64,000 nt of DNA from Mesorhizobium sp. (lineage in GTDB: Bacteria; Pseudomonadota; Alphaproteobacteria; Rhizobiales; Rhizobiaceae): the NCBI GenBank assembly GCA_004020645.1, contig SAQL01000014.1:116073-180072 (forward strand), written 5' to 3'. The position numbers and the translations under genes were made by a program. The notes beneath the pieces are model-generated. The model made no database searches, was not told the origin of the DNA, and saw only the letters and a program-made list of their open reading frames with translations. This document shows, piece after piece, positions 25,282 through 33,268 of the stretch. The stretch's first letter is position 1. Every line of letters begins with the position of its first letter.

Positions 25282-25419
25282 TCAGATCGTCGCCGACACG
25301 TGCCCCTCGCGGCCATAGAGCGACACAAGCAGCACGATCACCAGGCCAAGTGCAGCCTGCACGGTCGACGGCCGAAAGCCGAGGCCGACCAGCAGCGTGG
25401 GTTGCCGCGGATCAGACTG
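25282..25419 (-). pseudogene. C-terminal stump of an RbsC-type sugar ABC permease
   Basis: On the minus strand about 45 codons read QPTLLVGLGFRPSTVQAAL, LGLVIVLLVSLYGRE and HVSATI before the TGA at 25282-25284. This is a hydrophobic last helix and tail like those of ribose-type permeases. No start or other helices remain. With the ATPase stump at 23354 it marks the loss of sugar uptake genes on both sides of this cluster. Confidence 0.6.
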
Positions 25420-25446
25420 TTCATGTTCTCCTTCATTTAATTGGTT

Positions 25447-26607
25447 TCAGGATCCTCCACCGGCAGCGCCGGGTGCCGGGAAACTCTCCACAAACAGGCG
25501 ATTGAGATCGGCAACGACGCGGCCAGCATCGTGCTTCTCGGTCATGCCGAGATTGATGCGATCGGACGCAGCCTGCTGGAATGCCATGTAGCCATCATGG
25601 CGTGGCCTGACCCAGGCACCCTCGAGCGTGGCGCGGGTATCGATGTAGAAATTACCGGCGGCTGCGTTGACGGCTGCATCGTCCCAAGCTGCGGCATGGC
25701 CGGGCTGGCCGCCAGCCGATGCATAGGGGCCGCGCTGCACCTCGCCGCTGGCGATCCAGTAGGCAAAGTCGATGGCCGCCTGCTTCGCCTTCGAAAAGGC
25801 CGACACGGCAATGCCGGTTCCGCCGAGCGCTGACCCGACCGCGCCGGCATCGCCGGCAGACGGAATGTCGGCGAAGGCAAGGCGGCTGCTCCGAAAGCCG
25901 GCGATGGCATAGGAGACATAGCCATAGATCAGCGGCGCGCAGGCGATCCGCGTGCCGGAACTGGCCATCTCCTCCAGGACATCGATCGGGTCCATGCCGA
26001 GGCAGGCCGGATCGACGAGAGCCGCGATCTCGCGCATCATCTCGAAAACGCGGCTGCCCACGTCCGGGTTTACGTGGTTACCAGGCTCCTCGACGGCGGG
26101 TCGACCGAGATTGCCGGCAAGCGTGTAGAACACCATCAGCGAATGCGGCGGCCTGAGCGGCAACAGCACGCGGCCTTGCCGCGCCAGGTCGAGCACGTCG
26201 GACCAGTTCGCCGGGGCGGCGGAAAGCATGTCCGGCCGCCACGCCTGCACCTGGCTCGCCGTGTCGATCGGAAACGCCCACTGCCGGCCCTGCCAGTTGT
26301 AGCTCGGGTAGGACCGGCCGACGCTGCCCGCCGCCAGCGCCGCGCGCTCCGCTTCGCGGCCAACGACATCGAGCGGCGCCAAACAATTCTCGGCGGTGAT
26401 CTGGCCGACATGCGGGTGATCGATGACGATCAAATCGTAGGCACGGGCCAGTTCCTCGACCGGAAAGGATTCGAAATCCTGCAGCGAGCGCTTATCCCAT
26501 TCTATGGTGACGCCGGTGCGCTGCTTCCACAGCGCCGAACAGGCGACCATCGGGTCGTAGCCGCGTGGATGGCTCCAGGTCATGCCTTTGAGCGTCACCT
26601 CGCTCAC
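25447..26607 (-). CDS. Extracellular-solute-binding-type protein lacking a signal peptide
   Basis: The 386-residue protein has the fold of carbohydrate ABC binding proteins: MTWSHPRGYDPMVACSALW then VTIEWDKRSLQDF, YDLIVIDHPHVG, GRQWAFPIDTASQVQAWRPD, and a late SAFSKAKQAAIDFAYWIASG. The reading frame begins directly with the first strand of the mature domain. No hydrophobic leader is present, and its ATG overlaps the CoA-transferase stop by four bases, so a hidden upstream leader is excluded. No permease or ATPase is nearby. It may act in the cytoplasm, binding a small molecule or CoA-linked substrate. Confidence 0.8.
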   Translation of the reverse strand: MSEVTLKGMTWSHPRGYDPMVACSALWKQRTGVTIEWDKRSLQDFESFPVEELARAYDLIVIDHPHVGQITAENCLAPLDVVGREAERAALAAGSVGRSYPSYNWQGRQWAFPIDTASQVQAWRPDMLSAAPANWSDVLDLARQGRVLLPLRPPHSLMVFYTLAGNLGRPAVEEPGNHVNPDVGSRVFEMMREIAALVDPACLGMDPIDVLEEMASSGTRIACAPLIYGYVSYAIAGFRSSRLAFADIPSAGDAGAVGSALGGTGIAVSAFSKAKQAAIDFAYWIASGEVQRGPYASAGGQPGHAAAWDDAAVNAAAGNFYIDTRATLEGAWVRPRHDGYMAFQQAASDRINLGMTEKHDAGRVVADLNRLFVESFPAPGAAGGGS

Positions 26608-27764
26608 AGTCCGAATTCCTTGCGGATCTTTGCGCTGTGCTCGCCGATGCGCGGCGCGGCCCGCCCGACCTTGGCGCGGACGCCATCGACCCTGAGCGGC
26701 GAGCGCGTGGTGAGGATCGAGACGTCATCCTCGCGCGTCACCGTCTGCAGCATGTCGAGCACCTGGAAGCCTTCGCTGGCCATCATTTCCGGCCAGGTCA
26801 GCACCTTGGCGCACCAGATATCGGCAGGCTCGAGGATGGCAAGCCATTCGTCGACCGTCTTCGTCGCGGTTTTTTGCGCGATGATCGCCTTGATCTCGTC
26901 GCGGGCGGTGAACCAGGTCGACGGCTGATCGCGATAGGGCGCAAGCTCTTCGAGCTCCAGGAGATCGGCCAGCTTCGGGATCGGCGTCATGGCAATCGCC
27001 AGGTAGCCGTCCTTGGCCGGATAGACTCCGTAAGGCGCCGACAGATAGGCATGGGCGCTGCGGAAAGCCGATCGACGCGGCAGGCGGCGTCCGTCATTGA
27101 GATGCGTGGTCAGCACCTCGAACTGGAAGTCGACCAGCGCTTCGAGCAGGCTGGTCTCGACATGGCTGCCCGTGCCGGTCACGCCGCGCCGCACCAGTGC
27201 GGCAAGGATGCCTTGCGCGGCGGCGGAGCCTGCCAGCATGTCGGCGATCGCCAGGCCGAACGGCACCGGTCCCTGGTCCTCATCGCCGTTCAGCCACATC
27301 ACGCCGGAACGGGCTTGCGCCAGCAGATCCTGCCCGGGCCGCTTGACCCAGGGGCCTTCCTCGCCATAGCCGCTGATCGAGGCATAGACCAGGCGCGGAT
27401 TGATCTTGCGCACCGCCTCAAAGTCGAGGCCCAGGCGCTCGATGACGCCGGGGCGGAAATTCTGGATCAGCACGTCGGCCTTGGCCAGCAGGCCGCGCAG
27501 CGCCGCAAGGTCGGCCTCGTCCTTGAGGTCGATGGCAAAGCTTTCCTTGGCGCGGTTGATGGCGTGGAAGATGGTGGAATCGCCGCCGATCTCGGTGTCG
27601 CTGAGATAAAGCCGGCGCGACAGGTCACCGCCATCCGGCCGCTCGATCTTGATGACGCGGGCGCCAAGGTCGAGCAACCTCAGCGAGCAGTAGGGCCCGG
27701 ACAGGAACTGGCTCATGTCGACGACGACGAGCCCGGTCAGCGGCAATTCGGCAATGGCAGCCAT
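26604..27764 (-). CDS. CaiB/BaiF-type (class III) CoA-transferase
   Basis: The protein of 386 residues shows the class III pattern: LTGLVVVDMSQFLSGPYCSL with RLLDLGARVIKIERP, FAIDLKDEADLAALRGLLAK, ADVLIQNFRPGVIERLGLDF, SISGYGEEGPW, and the active-site Asp region in the D/G-rich QDLLAQARSG segment. These enzymes move CoA between carboxylic acids. ATG 27764 follows a small 42-codon gene by two bases, and the 3' end overlaps the signal-less binding protein. The three genes therefore form one operon, transcribed away from the lactonase at 28022. Confidence 0.9.
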   Translation of the reverse strand: MAAIAELPLTGLVVVDMSQFLSGPYCSLRLLDLGARVIKIERPDGGDLSRRLYLSDTEIGGDSTIFHAINRAKESFAIDLKDEADLAALRGLLAKADVLIQNFRPGVIERLGLDFEAVRKINPRLVYASISGYGEEGPWVKRPGQDLLAQARSGVMWLNGDEDQGPVPFGLAIADMLAGSAAAQGILAALVRRGVTGTGSHVETSLLEALVDFQFEVLTTHLNDGRRLPRRSAFRSAHAYLSAPYGVYPAKDGYLAIAMTPIPKLADLLELEELAPYRDQPSTWFTARDEIKAIIAQKTATKTVDEWLAILEPADIWCAKVLTWPEMMASEGFQVLDMLQTVTREDDVSILTTRSPLRVDGVRAKVGRAAPRIGEHSAKIRKEFGL

Positions 27765-27766
27765 TG

Positions 27767-27895
27767 CTATTTCTCCGTCTTGCCGGCGAAATCGGCCGGA
27801 TTGCGGTACTTCACCGTCTGCAGGTGCTCGCAATAAAGCACGAGCTCTCCTTCGCGATCACCACTGCCGACGAACCGTGGAACAGCGAATTGCAT
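27767..27895 (-). CDS. 42-residue small protein leading the CoA-transferase operon
   Basis: A short frame, MQFAVPRFVGSGDREGELVL followed by YCEHLQTVKYRNPADFAGKT, runs from ATG 27895 to TAG 27767. A strong Shine-Dalgarno, GGGAGG, stands seven bases before the ATG and the stop is two bases before the CoA-transferase start. Codon use is normal for the genome. No relative is recognised. It could be a genuine micro-protein, or the C-terminus of a larger, now deleted enzyme that kept a ribosome-binding site. Confidence 0.5.
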   Translation of the reverse strand: MQFAVPRFVGSGDREGELVLYCEHLQTVKYRNPADFAGKTEK

Positions 27896-27920
27896 GATCT
27901 ACCTCCCGTAAATCTTCTTT

Positions 27921-27939
27921 TGTGAATAGAGTTTTCACA
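27921..27939. promoter_or_regulatory. TGTGAA-N7-TTCACA operator-like palindrome
   Basis: A perfect 6-bp inverted repeat with 7-bp spacer lies in the 126-bp gap between the divergent CoA-transferase operon and the lactonase gene. Its position suits a shared operator. The cognate regulator is not identified. Confidence 0.5.
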
Positions 27940-28021
27940 TATGGGGTTGCGTTGCAAGCGTGAACAGGCGAATTTCGCGCGAATCCGCGGCAGCCAACGC
28001 CGGCCGGACAAGGGAGGATTT

Positions 28022-29119
28022 ATGCGGAATACTTGTCTGGTCTTTGTCGGCAGTCTCAACCGCGAGGCGCCTTATTTTCAGGGCGCGCGCGGCGTCGGGC
28101 TCGGCGTCTACAGCTTCGACGAAGAGACGCTGGAGACGAGGAAACTGACTGAGACGGGTGACATCGACAATCCGACCTTCCTGTCGGTGACGCCGGACGG
28201 CTCCCACGTCTATGCCAATTCCGAGGTGGTCACCTGGCGCGAGGGCGTGGTCTCGGCCTACCGCTTCGACAGGCAAACCGCCGCGCTTTCCAACATCAAC
28301 AAGCAGCCGACGCTTGGCAGCATCACCGCGCACAACACAATCACGCGCGACGGAACGAAGCTGCTGGTCGCCAACTACGGCGTGGGTGAAGGCGGTCCCG
28401 ATCGCTCGGTCGTCGTCTATGGGCTGCGCGAGGACGGTGGTCTGACCGCGCCGTTGTCAAGTGTCACCCATGCCGGAACAGGCCCCGATACAGCTCGCCA
28501 GGAACGCCCCCATGCTCACAGCGTCACCGAAACGGTTGCCGGCGGCGTGGCGATCGTCGCCGATCTCGGCATCGATCGGCTTGTCTCGTACCGCATCGGG
28601 CCTGACGGCAGCCTGACCAGACTGGCGGAGTCGGTGCTTGAGCCCGGCGCCGGCCCACGTCACGTGGCGCTGCACCCGGGCGGGCGCTTCGTATTCGTGA
28701 TGAACGAACTGGATTCAACGGTGGCGTCGCTTGCGCTCGACGATACGTCAGGAAGGCTCTCGGTCATCGACACGAAGCCGGCGGTCCCGGAGCAGGCGCG
28801 CGACGGCAATCATTGCGCCGATATCCAGATCTCGCCCGATGGCCGCTTCCTCTACGGTTCCAACCGCGGCCATGACAGCGTTGCGGTGTTTTCTGTCGAC
28901 CAGCAGACAGGCGCGCTCGCGCTCGTCGACTATGCGCCGTGCGGGGGCGCCACGCCGCGCAATCTGGCACTGACGCCCTCGGGCGGCCATCTCTTCTCGG
29001 CGAACCAGAACGCCGACCGCATCTCGATTTTCGCGCGCGACGCGGCCACGGGGCGGCTGGCCGACACCGGGCGATCCATCGATGTCGGCACGCCGATGTG
29101 CGTGAAGATCGTGCGTTGA
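28022..29119 (+). CDS. Lactonase of the 7-bladed propeller family (YbhE/6-phosphogluconolactonase type)
   Basis: The 365-residue protein starts at ATG 28022 behind GGGAGG. It shows regular blades of the Pgl/YbhE family: PTFLSVTPDGSHVYANSEV, HAHSVTETVAGGVAIVADLG, GPRHVALHPGGRFVFVMNEL, CADIQISPDGRFLYGSNRGH and TPRNLALTPSGGHLFSANQN. The family hydrolyses 6-phosphogluconolactone or related lactones. No signal peptide is visible. The gene stands alone on the plus strand, divergent from the CoA-transferase operon, so a role in sugar lactone hydrolysis is likely but the substrate is not fixed. Confidence 0.85.
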   Translation: MRNTCLVFVGSLNREAPYFQGARGVGLGVYSFDEETLETRKLTETGDIDNPTFLSVTPDGSHVYANSEVVTWREGVVSAYRFDRQTAALSNINKQPTLGSITAHNTITRDGTKLLVANYGVGEGGPDRSVVVYGLREDGGLTAPLSSVTHAGTGPDTARQERPHAHSVTETVAGGVAIVADLGIDRLVSYRIGPDGSLTRLAESVLEPGAGPRHVALHPGGRFVFVMNELDSTVASLALDDTSGRLSVIDTKPAVPEQARDGNHCADIQISPDGRFLYGSNRGHDSVAVFSVDQQTGALALVDYAPCGGATPRNLALTPSGGHLFSANQNADRISIFARDAATGRLADTGRSIDVGTPMCVKIVR

Positions 29120-29221
29120 AAGTCACGCTGTCTCCTTCCGGCAGTGAGGGCGTGCACGGTCCTGTGATTTCGGCTGAGCCATCAGCGTGGTAGCTTCCAG
29201 TCGTTCCGCTGCGGAGTCGTC

Positions 29222-30739
29222 ATGCGTACCAAGCTGCTAGAGATTACCCTTGCTATGCTGCTGCTGGTTGGCGGCCTTCCAGCCGGCCATGCGGAAGTGG
29301 CCGAGCGGCCGTCGCCTTCGGGCGGCGTTCTGTCGCTGCTTCCGCCGCCCCAGGTCTCTGATCATTCGATCGTAATCGCGGGACGCACGCTCAACTATCA
29401 GGCAAAGGCCGGCACGCTGTCGTTGCTATCGGGCAAGGGCGACGTCACCGCGGAAATTTTTCATGTCGCCTACACACTACGTCCCGAGCCAAGCCGGGAA
29501 CCAGATCCCAAGCGCCCGATCACGTTCGTATTCAACGGTGGTCCCGGAGCGGCTTCCGCCTATCTGCATCTCGGCGCGCTCGGTCCACGCGTGATGGCGA
29601 CAGCGGCTAATGGAAGTTTTCTCCCATCGCCGCAGAGGCTTTTTGACAACCCGAACACCTGGCTCGACATGACAGACCTGGTCTTTGTCGACCCGGTCGG
29701 AACGGGTTACAGCCGCGAAGCACCCGGGACCGAGGCACGCAGCTTCTGGGGCGTCAACCAGGATGCCGCCGCAATGGGCGCCTTTATCCGGCTCTACCTG
29801 GCACAGGCGGGCCGCACGGCGTCGCCGGTGTTTCTTGCCGGCGAAAGCTATGGTGGGTTTCGGGCGGCACTGCTTGCCAAGACGCTTCAGGATGATATCG
29901 GCATCACTCCTCGCGGCATCGTGCTCATCTCGCCGGCGCTCGAATTCACACTCGTGCGGCCCGACGAATTCCAGCCGCTCCACTGGGCGCTTGAGCTGCC
30001 GTCGCTGGCGGCGGTGCGCCTGCGAAGCGAAGGCGTCACCGGTTCCGAGCTGCAGGAGCGGCTGGCCGATGTCGAACGCTATGCGCTTGGCGACTACCTC
30101 GTCGCGCTTGCCAGCGGGCTCGAACAAGGTGGGCGCCTGGCGAGCCCGCGCGTTGCCGAAATCACCGGCCTGCCGCTCGAACTCGTCAAACGAAACTTTG
30201 CTCGCATTCCCACCACACTCTTCGCCAAGGAGTTTGCGCGGGCAAGGGGCAATGTTCTCAGCGCCTATGACGGCACCATCGAAACGGCAGACATCGCCCC
30301 GGAAAGTCCAAGGCCTCGCGGTCCTGATCCGGTGCTCGACCGTAGCGTGCCGGCGCTCACATCCGCTTTTGTCAGCTATATCAGGGAGGAATTGAAATTC
30401 CGCACCGATCTAAGCTACCGGCTTCTCAACCGCGAAGTCAGCGGCAATTGGGATTACGGGACGAGCCCGGCGCGTCAGGGCTATGCCGGCGTGATGGATG
30501 ACCTTCAGCAGGCTCGCGCGCTAAATCCCGGCCTCGGCGTTTTGATCGTCAACGGCTACACCGACCTGGTGACACCCTATCTGGTGTCACGCTACCTGGT
30601 CGGCCAGGTTCCTTCGCTTCCCGGCGCAAAGCCCATCCGCGTCGACCTGCTGGAAGGCGGCCACATGATGTATTTCAGGCCAGACAGCCGGCGCGCGCTG
30701 AGAGAGGCCGCGTCCGAGCTTTACCAAAAGCCGATATGA
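29222..30739 (+). CDS. Secreted S10-family serine carboxypeptidase
   Basis: The 505-residue protein has a signal peptide (LLEITLAMLLLVGGLPAGHA). The catalytic residues are visible: Ser in FLAGESYGGFRA, Asp in IVNGYTDLVTPY and His in LLEGGHMMYF. The oxyanion region FVFNGGPGAASAYLHLGALG and FVDPVGTGYSR are standard for family S10. It would act in the periplasm or outside, trimming C-terminal residues of peptides. Its neighbours do not form an obvious pathway with it, and no regulator is adjacent. Confidence 0.9.
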   Translation: MRTKLLEITLAMLLLVGGLPAGHAEVAERPSPSGGVLSLLPPPQVSDHSIVIAGRTLNYQAKAGTLSLLSGKGDVTAEIFHVAYTLRPEPSREPDPKRPITFVFNGGPGAASAYLHLGALGPRVMATAANGSFLPSPQRLFDNPNTWLDMTDLVFVDPVGTGYSREAPGTEARSFWGVNQDAAAMGAFIRLYLAQAGRTASPVFLAGESYGGFRAALLAKTLQDDIGITPRGIVLISPALEFTLVRPDEFQPLHWALELPSLAAVRLRSEGVTGSELQERLADVERYALGDYLVALASGLEQGGRLASPRVAEITGLPLELVKRNFARIPTTLFAKEFARARGNVLSAYDGTIETADIAPESPRPRGPDPVLDRSVPALTSAFVSYIREELKFRTDLSYRLLNREVSGNWDYGTSPARQGYAGVMDDLQQARALNPGLGVLIVNGYTDLVTPYLVSRYLVGQVPSLPGAKPIRVDLLEGGHMMYFRPDSRRALREAASELYQKPI

Positions 30740-30814
30740 ACTGGATAAGATCGTAGCCGCCTCCTCGCATGAGCGAGGGACAACGCAATACGAACCGGCG
30801 AGACGAACAAGTCG

Positions 30815-31396
30815 ATGACATCTCAGCCTGCACAACTGACCTGGCTCAACCCGCCACCGCATCACGCTTTCGGCGACAGCACCGTGCATGTGCGGACCGG
30901 CAAGGAGACCGATTTCTGGCGCGAGACTTTTTATGACTTCTGGCGTGACAATGGCCACTTCCTCTACCGGCAGGTAGAGGGCGACTTCAGCGCCGAGGTC
31001 ACCGTCAAGGGCGACTACAAGGTGCTCTATGACCAGGCCGGTTTGATGGTCCGGCTGAGCGAGACGCACTGGGTCAAGGCCGGCATCGAGTTCACCGACG
31101 GGCTGGCATATTTTTCCGTCGTCGTCACCAATGATGCTTCCGACTGGTCGTTGGTCAGCATCCCGGCTGGTCCGGACGGCGTCAGGATCCGGCTGACCCG
31201 CCATGCCGAGACCATCCGTGTTCAGTATCTTGATGCCTCCGACCATCACTGGAAGCCGGTGCGGCTCGCCTACTTCCCGCCCTCAAAAACAGTCGATATC
31301 GGCATGATGTGCTGTTCGCCGCAACGTGAAGGTTTCGAAGTCTCATTCAGCGATTTTTCGGTCGGCCCGGCGATCTCGAGGGAACTCCATGACTGA
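30815..31396 (+). CDS. DUF1349 (concanavalin-like) domain protein
   Basis: The 193-residue protein is a single DUF1349 domain: LTWLNPPPHHAFGDSTVHVR, TDFWRETFYDFWRDNGHFLY, VEGDFSAEVTVKGDYKVLYD then AGLMVRLSETHWVKAGIEF, and a C-terminal MMCCSPQREGFEVSFSDFSV. The fold is a jelly-roll of the laminin G/concanavalin type, and bacterial members are mostly uncharacterised cytosolic proteins. Its last 127 bases are overlapped on the other strand by the extended tail of a broken antitoxin gene. Confidence 0.85.
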   Translation: MTSQPAQLTWLNPPPHHAFGDSTVHVRTGKETDFWRETFYDFWRDNGHFLYRQVEGDFSAEVTVKGDYKVLYDQAGLMVRLSETHWVKAGIEFTDGLAYFSVVVTNDASDWSLVSIPAGPDGVRIRLTRHAETIRVQYLDASDHHWKPVRLAYFPPSKTVDIGMMCCSPQREGFEVSFSDFSVGPAISRELHD

Positions 31397-31653
31397 TGCG
31401 TGCTGTCACCGGATCGGGGCGCCGCTTCACAGCAGTATCTTTCCGACAGCCGAATTGCGCGGTCGAAGAAGCTACCGCGGAAGGCGCGAAGCCGCTTCAG
31501 CAATTCCTCGCGCGCAGGTTTGCGCGCGACACCGAGTTGTCGGGCATCGGCAACATGGATTTCAATCTCATCGCCTTCCCTGAGTTCGAGGGCCTCGACC
31601 ACAACGGCAGGAAGACGGATGGCGAGACTGTTGCCCCACTTGGCGACCTTCAT
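31270..31653 (-). pseudogene. AbrB/MazE-type antitoxin with lost C-terminus, orphaned
   Basis: The first 65 codons are a swapped-hairpin DNA-binding antitoxin domain: MKVAKWGNSLAIRLPAVVVE then ALELREGDEIEIHV, with RKPAREELLKRLRAFRGSFF after it. Normal relatives end soon after this point. Here the frame runs on for about 60 more codons of composition-like sequence antisense to the DUF1349 gene. No PIN-domain or MazF toxin gene follows. I interpret it as an antitoxin truncated by a deletion that also removed its toxin. The DNA-binding half may still be made. Confidence 0.65.
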
Positions 31654-31669
31654 CACACTCTCCTATCCG

Positions 31670-32476
31670 TCAGCCCGGATGCCTGAAAATTTCGCCAAAC
31701 CAGTTCCGCCACTTGGGCTCACCCTCGGCGGCGCGCTGCTCGGCGTCGTCGCCATAAAGATACAGGGCCATGCTGGCGTTTGCGCTGCCATCAGTATCAT
31801 AGGTTCCGATCAGGGCAATGCCGGGAGCGGGTGCGGTCACGCGCAGCACGATGAAGCGCTGCTTGTCGTCCTGCCGCACGCGTTCGACCATGCCGGATAA
31901 TCTCTCCGGCTGTTGCGGGCCGCTCCGCTGCTCGCCGACGTTTGCGCCGGCCAGACCGAGCGTCTCGGTGAGCCGCCTCCAAGTCGAGAGCTGGCCGGCC
32001 TGCGTGTTGGCCATGACGCTGAAGCTGGCGGCCTTTTCGCCGGCGAAGTGCGACAGGTAAACGCGCAGCACCTCGAAAAAGCTGGGCCAGCCGCTCTCGA
32101 ATCCTTCCAACTGGTCGTCCCAGTCGTCGGTCGAGGCAAATAGCGAATGGACCATGCGAACAACGCAACGATCACCCGACCGGCTGGTCACGGTGATCTC
32201 CGTTGCGACAGGCGGCGCGCCTTCGCTCCACTCGCGCTCGACATAGCCGAAACGGAACGGCGGCTCCCAGATCGTCACTTCGCCGGTGGAGGCTCCATTG
32301 GGACCGAAGTCGAAATGAAGCCTGCCGCCGACATGCTCGTCGATCGTGGTTTTTGTGAACCAGGCAGTGTTGCCGGGACCCGTCGCAATTGCCCGCCACA
32401 CCTGCTCGGGTGTCCCAGGCATGATGAACTCCATTTCGACCCAACGCTTTCCGGTTTCGTCTTTCTTGATTGGCAT
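31670..32476 (-). CDS. SRPBCC/AHSA1-domain protein
   Basis: The 268-residue protein has an N-terminal START-like domain of the Hsp90-activator homology type: WVEMEFIMPGTPEQVWRAIA, GPGNTAWFTKTTIDEHVGGR, EPPFRFGYVEREW and WPSFFEVLRVYLSHFAGEKA. A second, more diverged segment from about residue 150 resembles another half-barrel. Such genes often follow an ArsR-type repressor that responds to their ligand, and here the upstream gene is a broken ArsR homologue. AAAGGAG stands before ATG 32476. The ligand is unknown. Confidence 0.82.
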   Translation of the reverse strand: MPIKKDETGKRWVEMEFIMPGTPEQVWRAIATGPGNTAWFTKTTIDEHVGGRLHFDFGPNGASTGEVTIWEPPFRFGYVEREWSEGAPPVATEITVTSRSGDRCVVRMVHSLFASTDDWDDQLEGFESGWPSFFEVLRVYLSHFAGEKAASFSVMANTQAGQLSTWRRLTETLGLAGANVGEQRSGPQQPERLSGMVERVRQDDKQRFIVLRVTAPAPGIALIGTYDTDGSANASMALYLYGDDAEQRAAEGEPKWRNWFGEIFRHPG

Positions 32477-32533
32477 GGGAACTCCTTTCAGGGTTTGGCG
32501 TCGTCAGGGTTCGGCCAGGGCGGTACGACGCCA

Positions 32534-32906
32534 CTAACTGGCCGACACGCGGTCGTTGGCGCGCCCCGATCGACCGCAATAGGCCCAGCGCCGTCGGTGA
32601 GATGACATACGACGATGCAGCTGCGACCATCAGGCGTTCGGATAAACCCCCCATTGCGTTCCTCCGCTGGCTCGACCAGCTTGCAGTCTTCCAGCGCCGC
32701 AAATGATACTTCACTCTTTGCCGCGTGAGGCCGAGCCGACTAGCAAGCGAAGCGGCCGATGCAGGTTCCGCAAGCTCCTGGAGTAAGCGGGTTTTCATGG
32801 GGTCTAAGGCCAGCGCCGCCGCTGCCGGTATCTTAATGACGTCAAACTCAAGCACATCCTTTTTCTCATTGACAAAATATTTTGTCAAGGCAGGGCTATG
32901 GCGCAT
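32534..32906 (-). pseudogene. ArsR-type regulator, frameshifted remnant
   Basis: The start MRHSPALTKYFVNEKKDVLE leads to a recognisable winged helix (LASRLGLTRQRVKYHLR). After that the homologous sequence hops between frames: LEDCKLVEPAEER continues in a second frame, LSERLMVAAASSYVISPTAL returns to the first, and GRANDRVSAS, followed by TAG at 32534, lies in a third. At least three small indels are needed to explain this. The gene precedes the SRPBCC gene as intact relatives do, but it is probably nonfunctional as a regulator. Confidence 0.65.
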
Positions 32907-33268
32907 CGCTGCCTTGTCAAGCAATCTGCGGCCCGTAATCAAGCCGCGCCTGTCACTGCTCCTAATGGCGCGCAACAGCGGCAACTTTGCCGTCATGGGG
33001 CTACAAGTCGGCGGAACTCAGGCTTTTGGCCCCTGACACTATCGCGGTGGCAATTTGTTCTGGAAGGCGGCGCCGGGCGCGGAAACATACGTCACGACCG
33101 GGAACCTTTGATCGGCCGACCGGCCTTCGTCTCGGCGGACATATTTATGTCGGCTCGAAATCCGATTTTTACGATCTGACGACGGTCTACCTCAAAAACA
33201 CGAGTGGTAGGACCTGAATCGCCGCACTAGAATCCGTACCATGCCAGAATCCGTAGAGGAGAAGCTCC
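32907..33268. other. Intergenic stretch without recognisable gene
   Basis: The 362 bases between the broken ArsR gene and the SDR gene hold no convincing coding frame, terminator or repeat. The palindromic TGACAAAATATTTTGTCA near 32870-32887, just inside the ArsR remnant, may be the old operator of that regulator. Confidence 0.4.
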
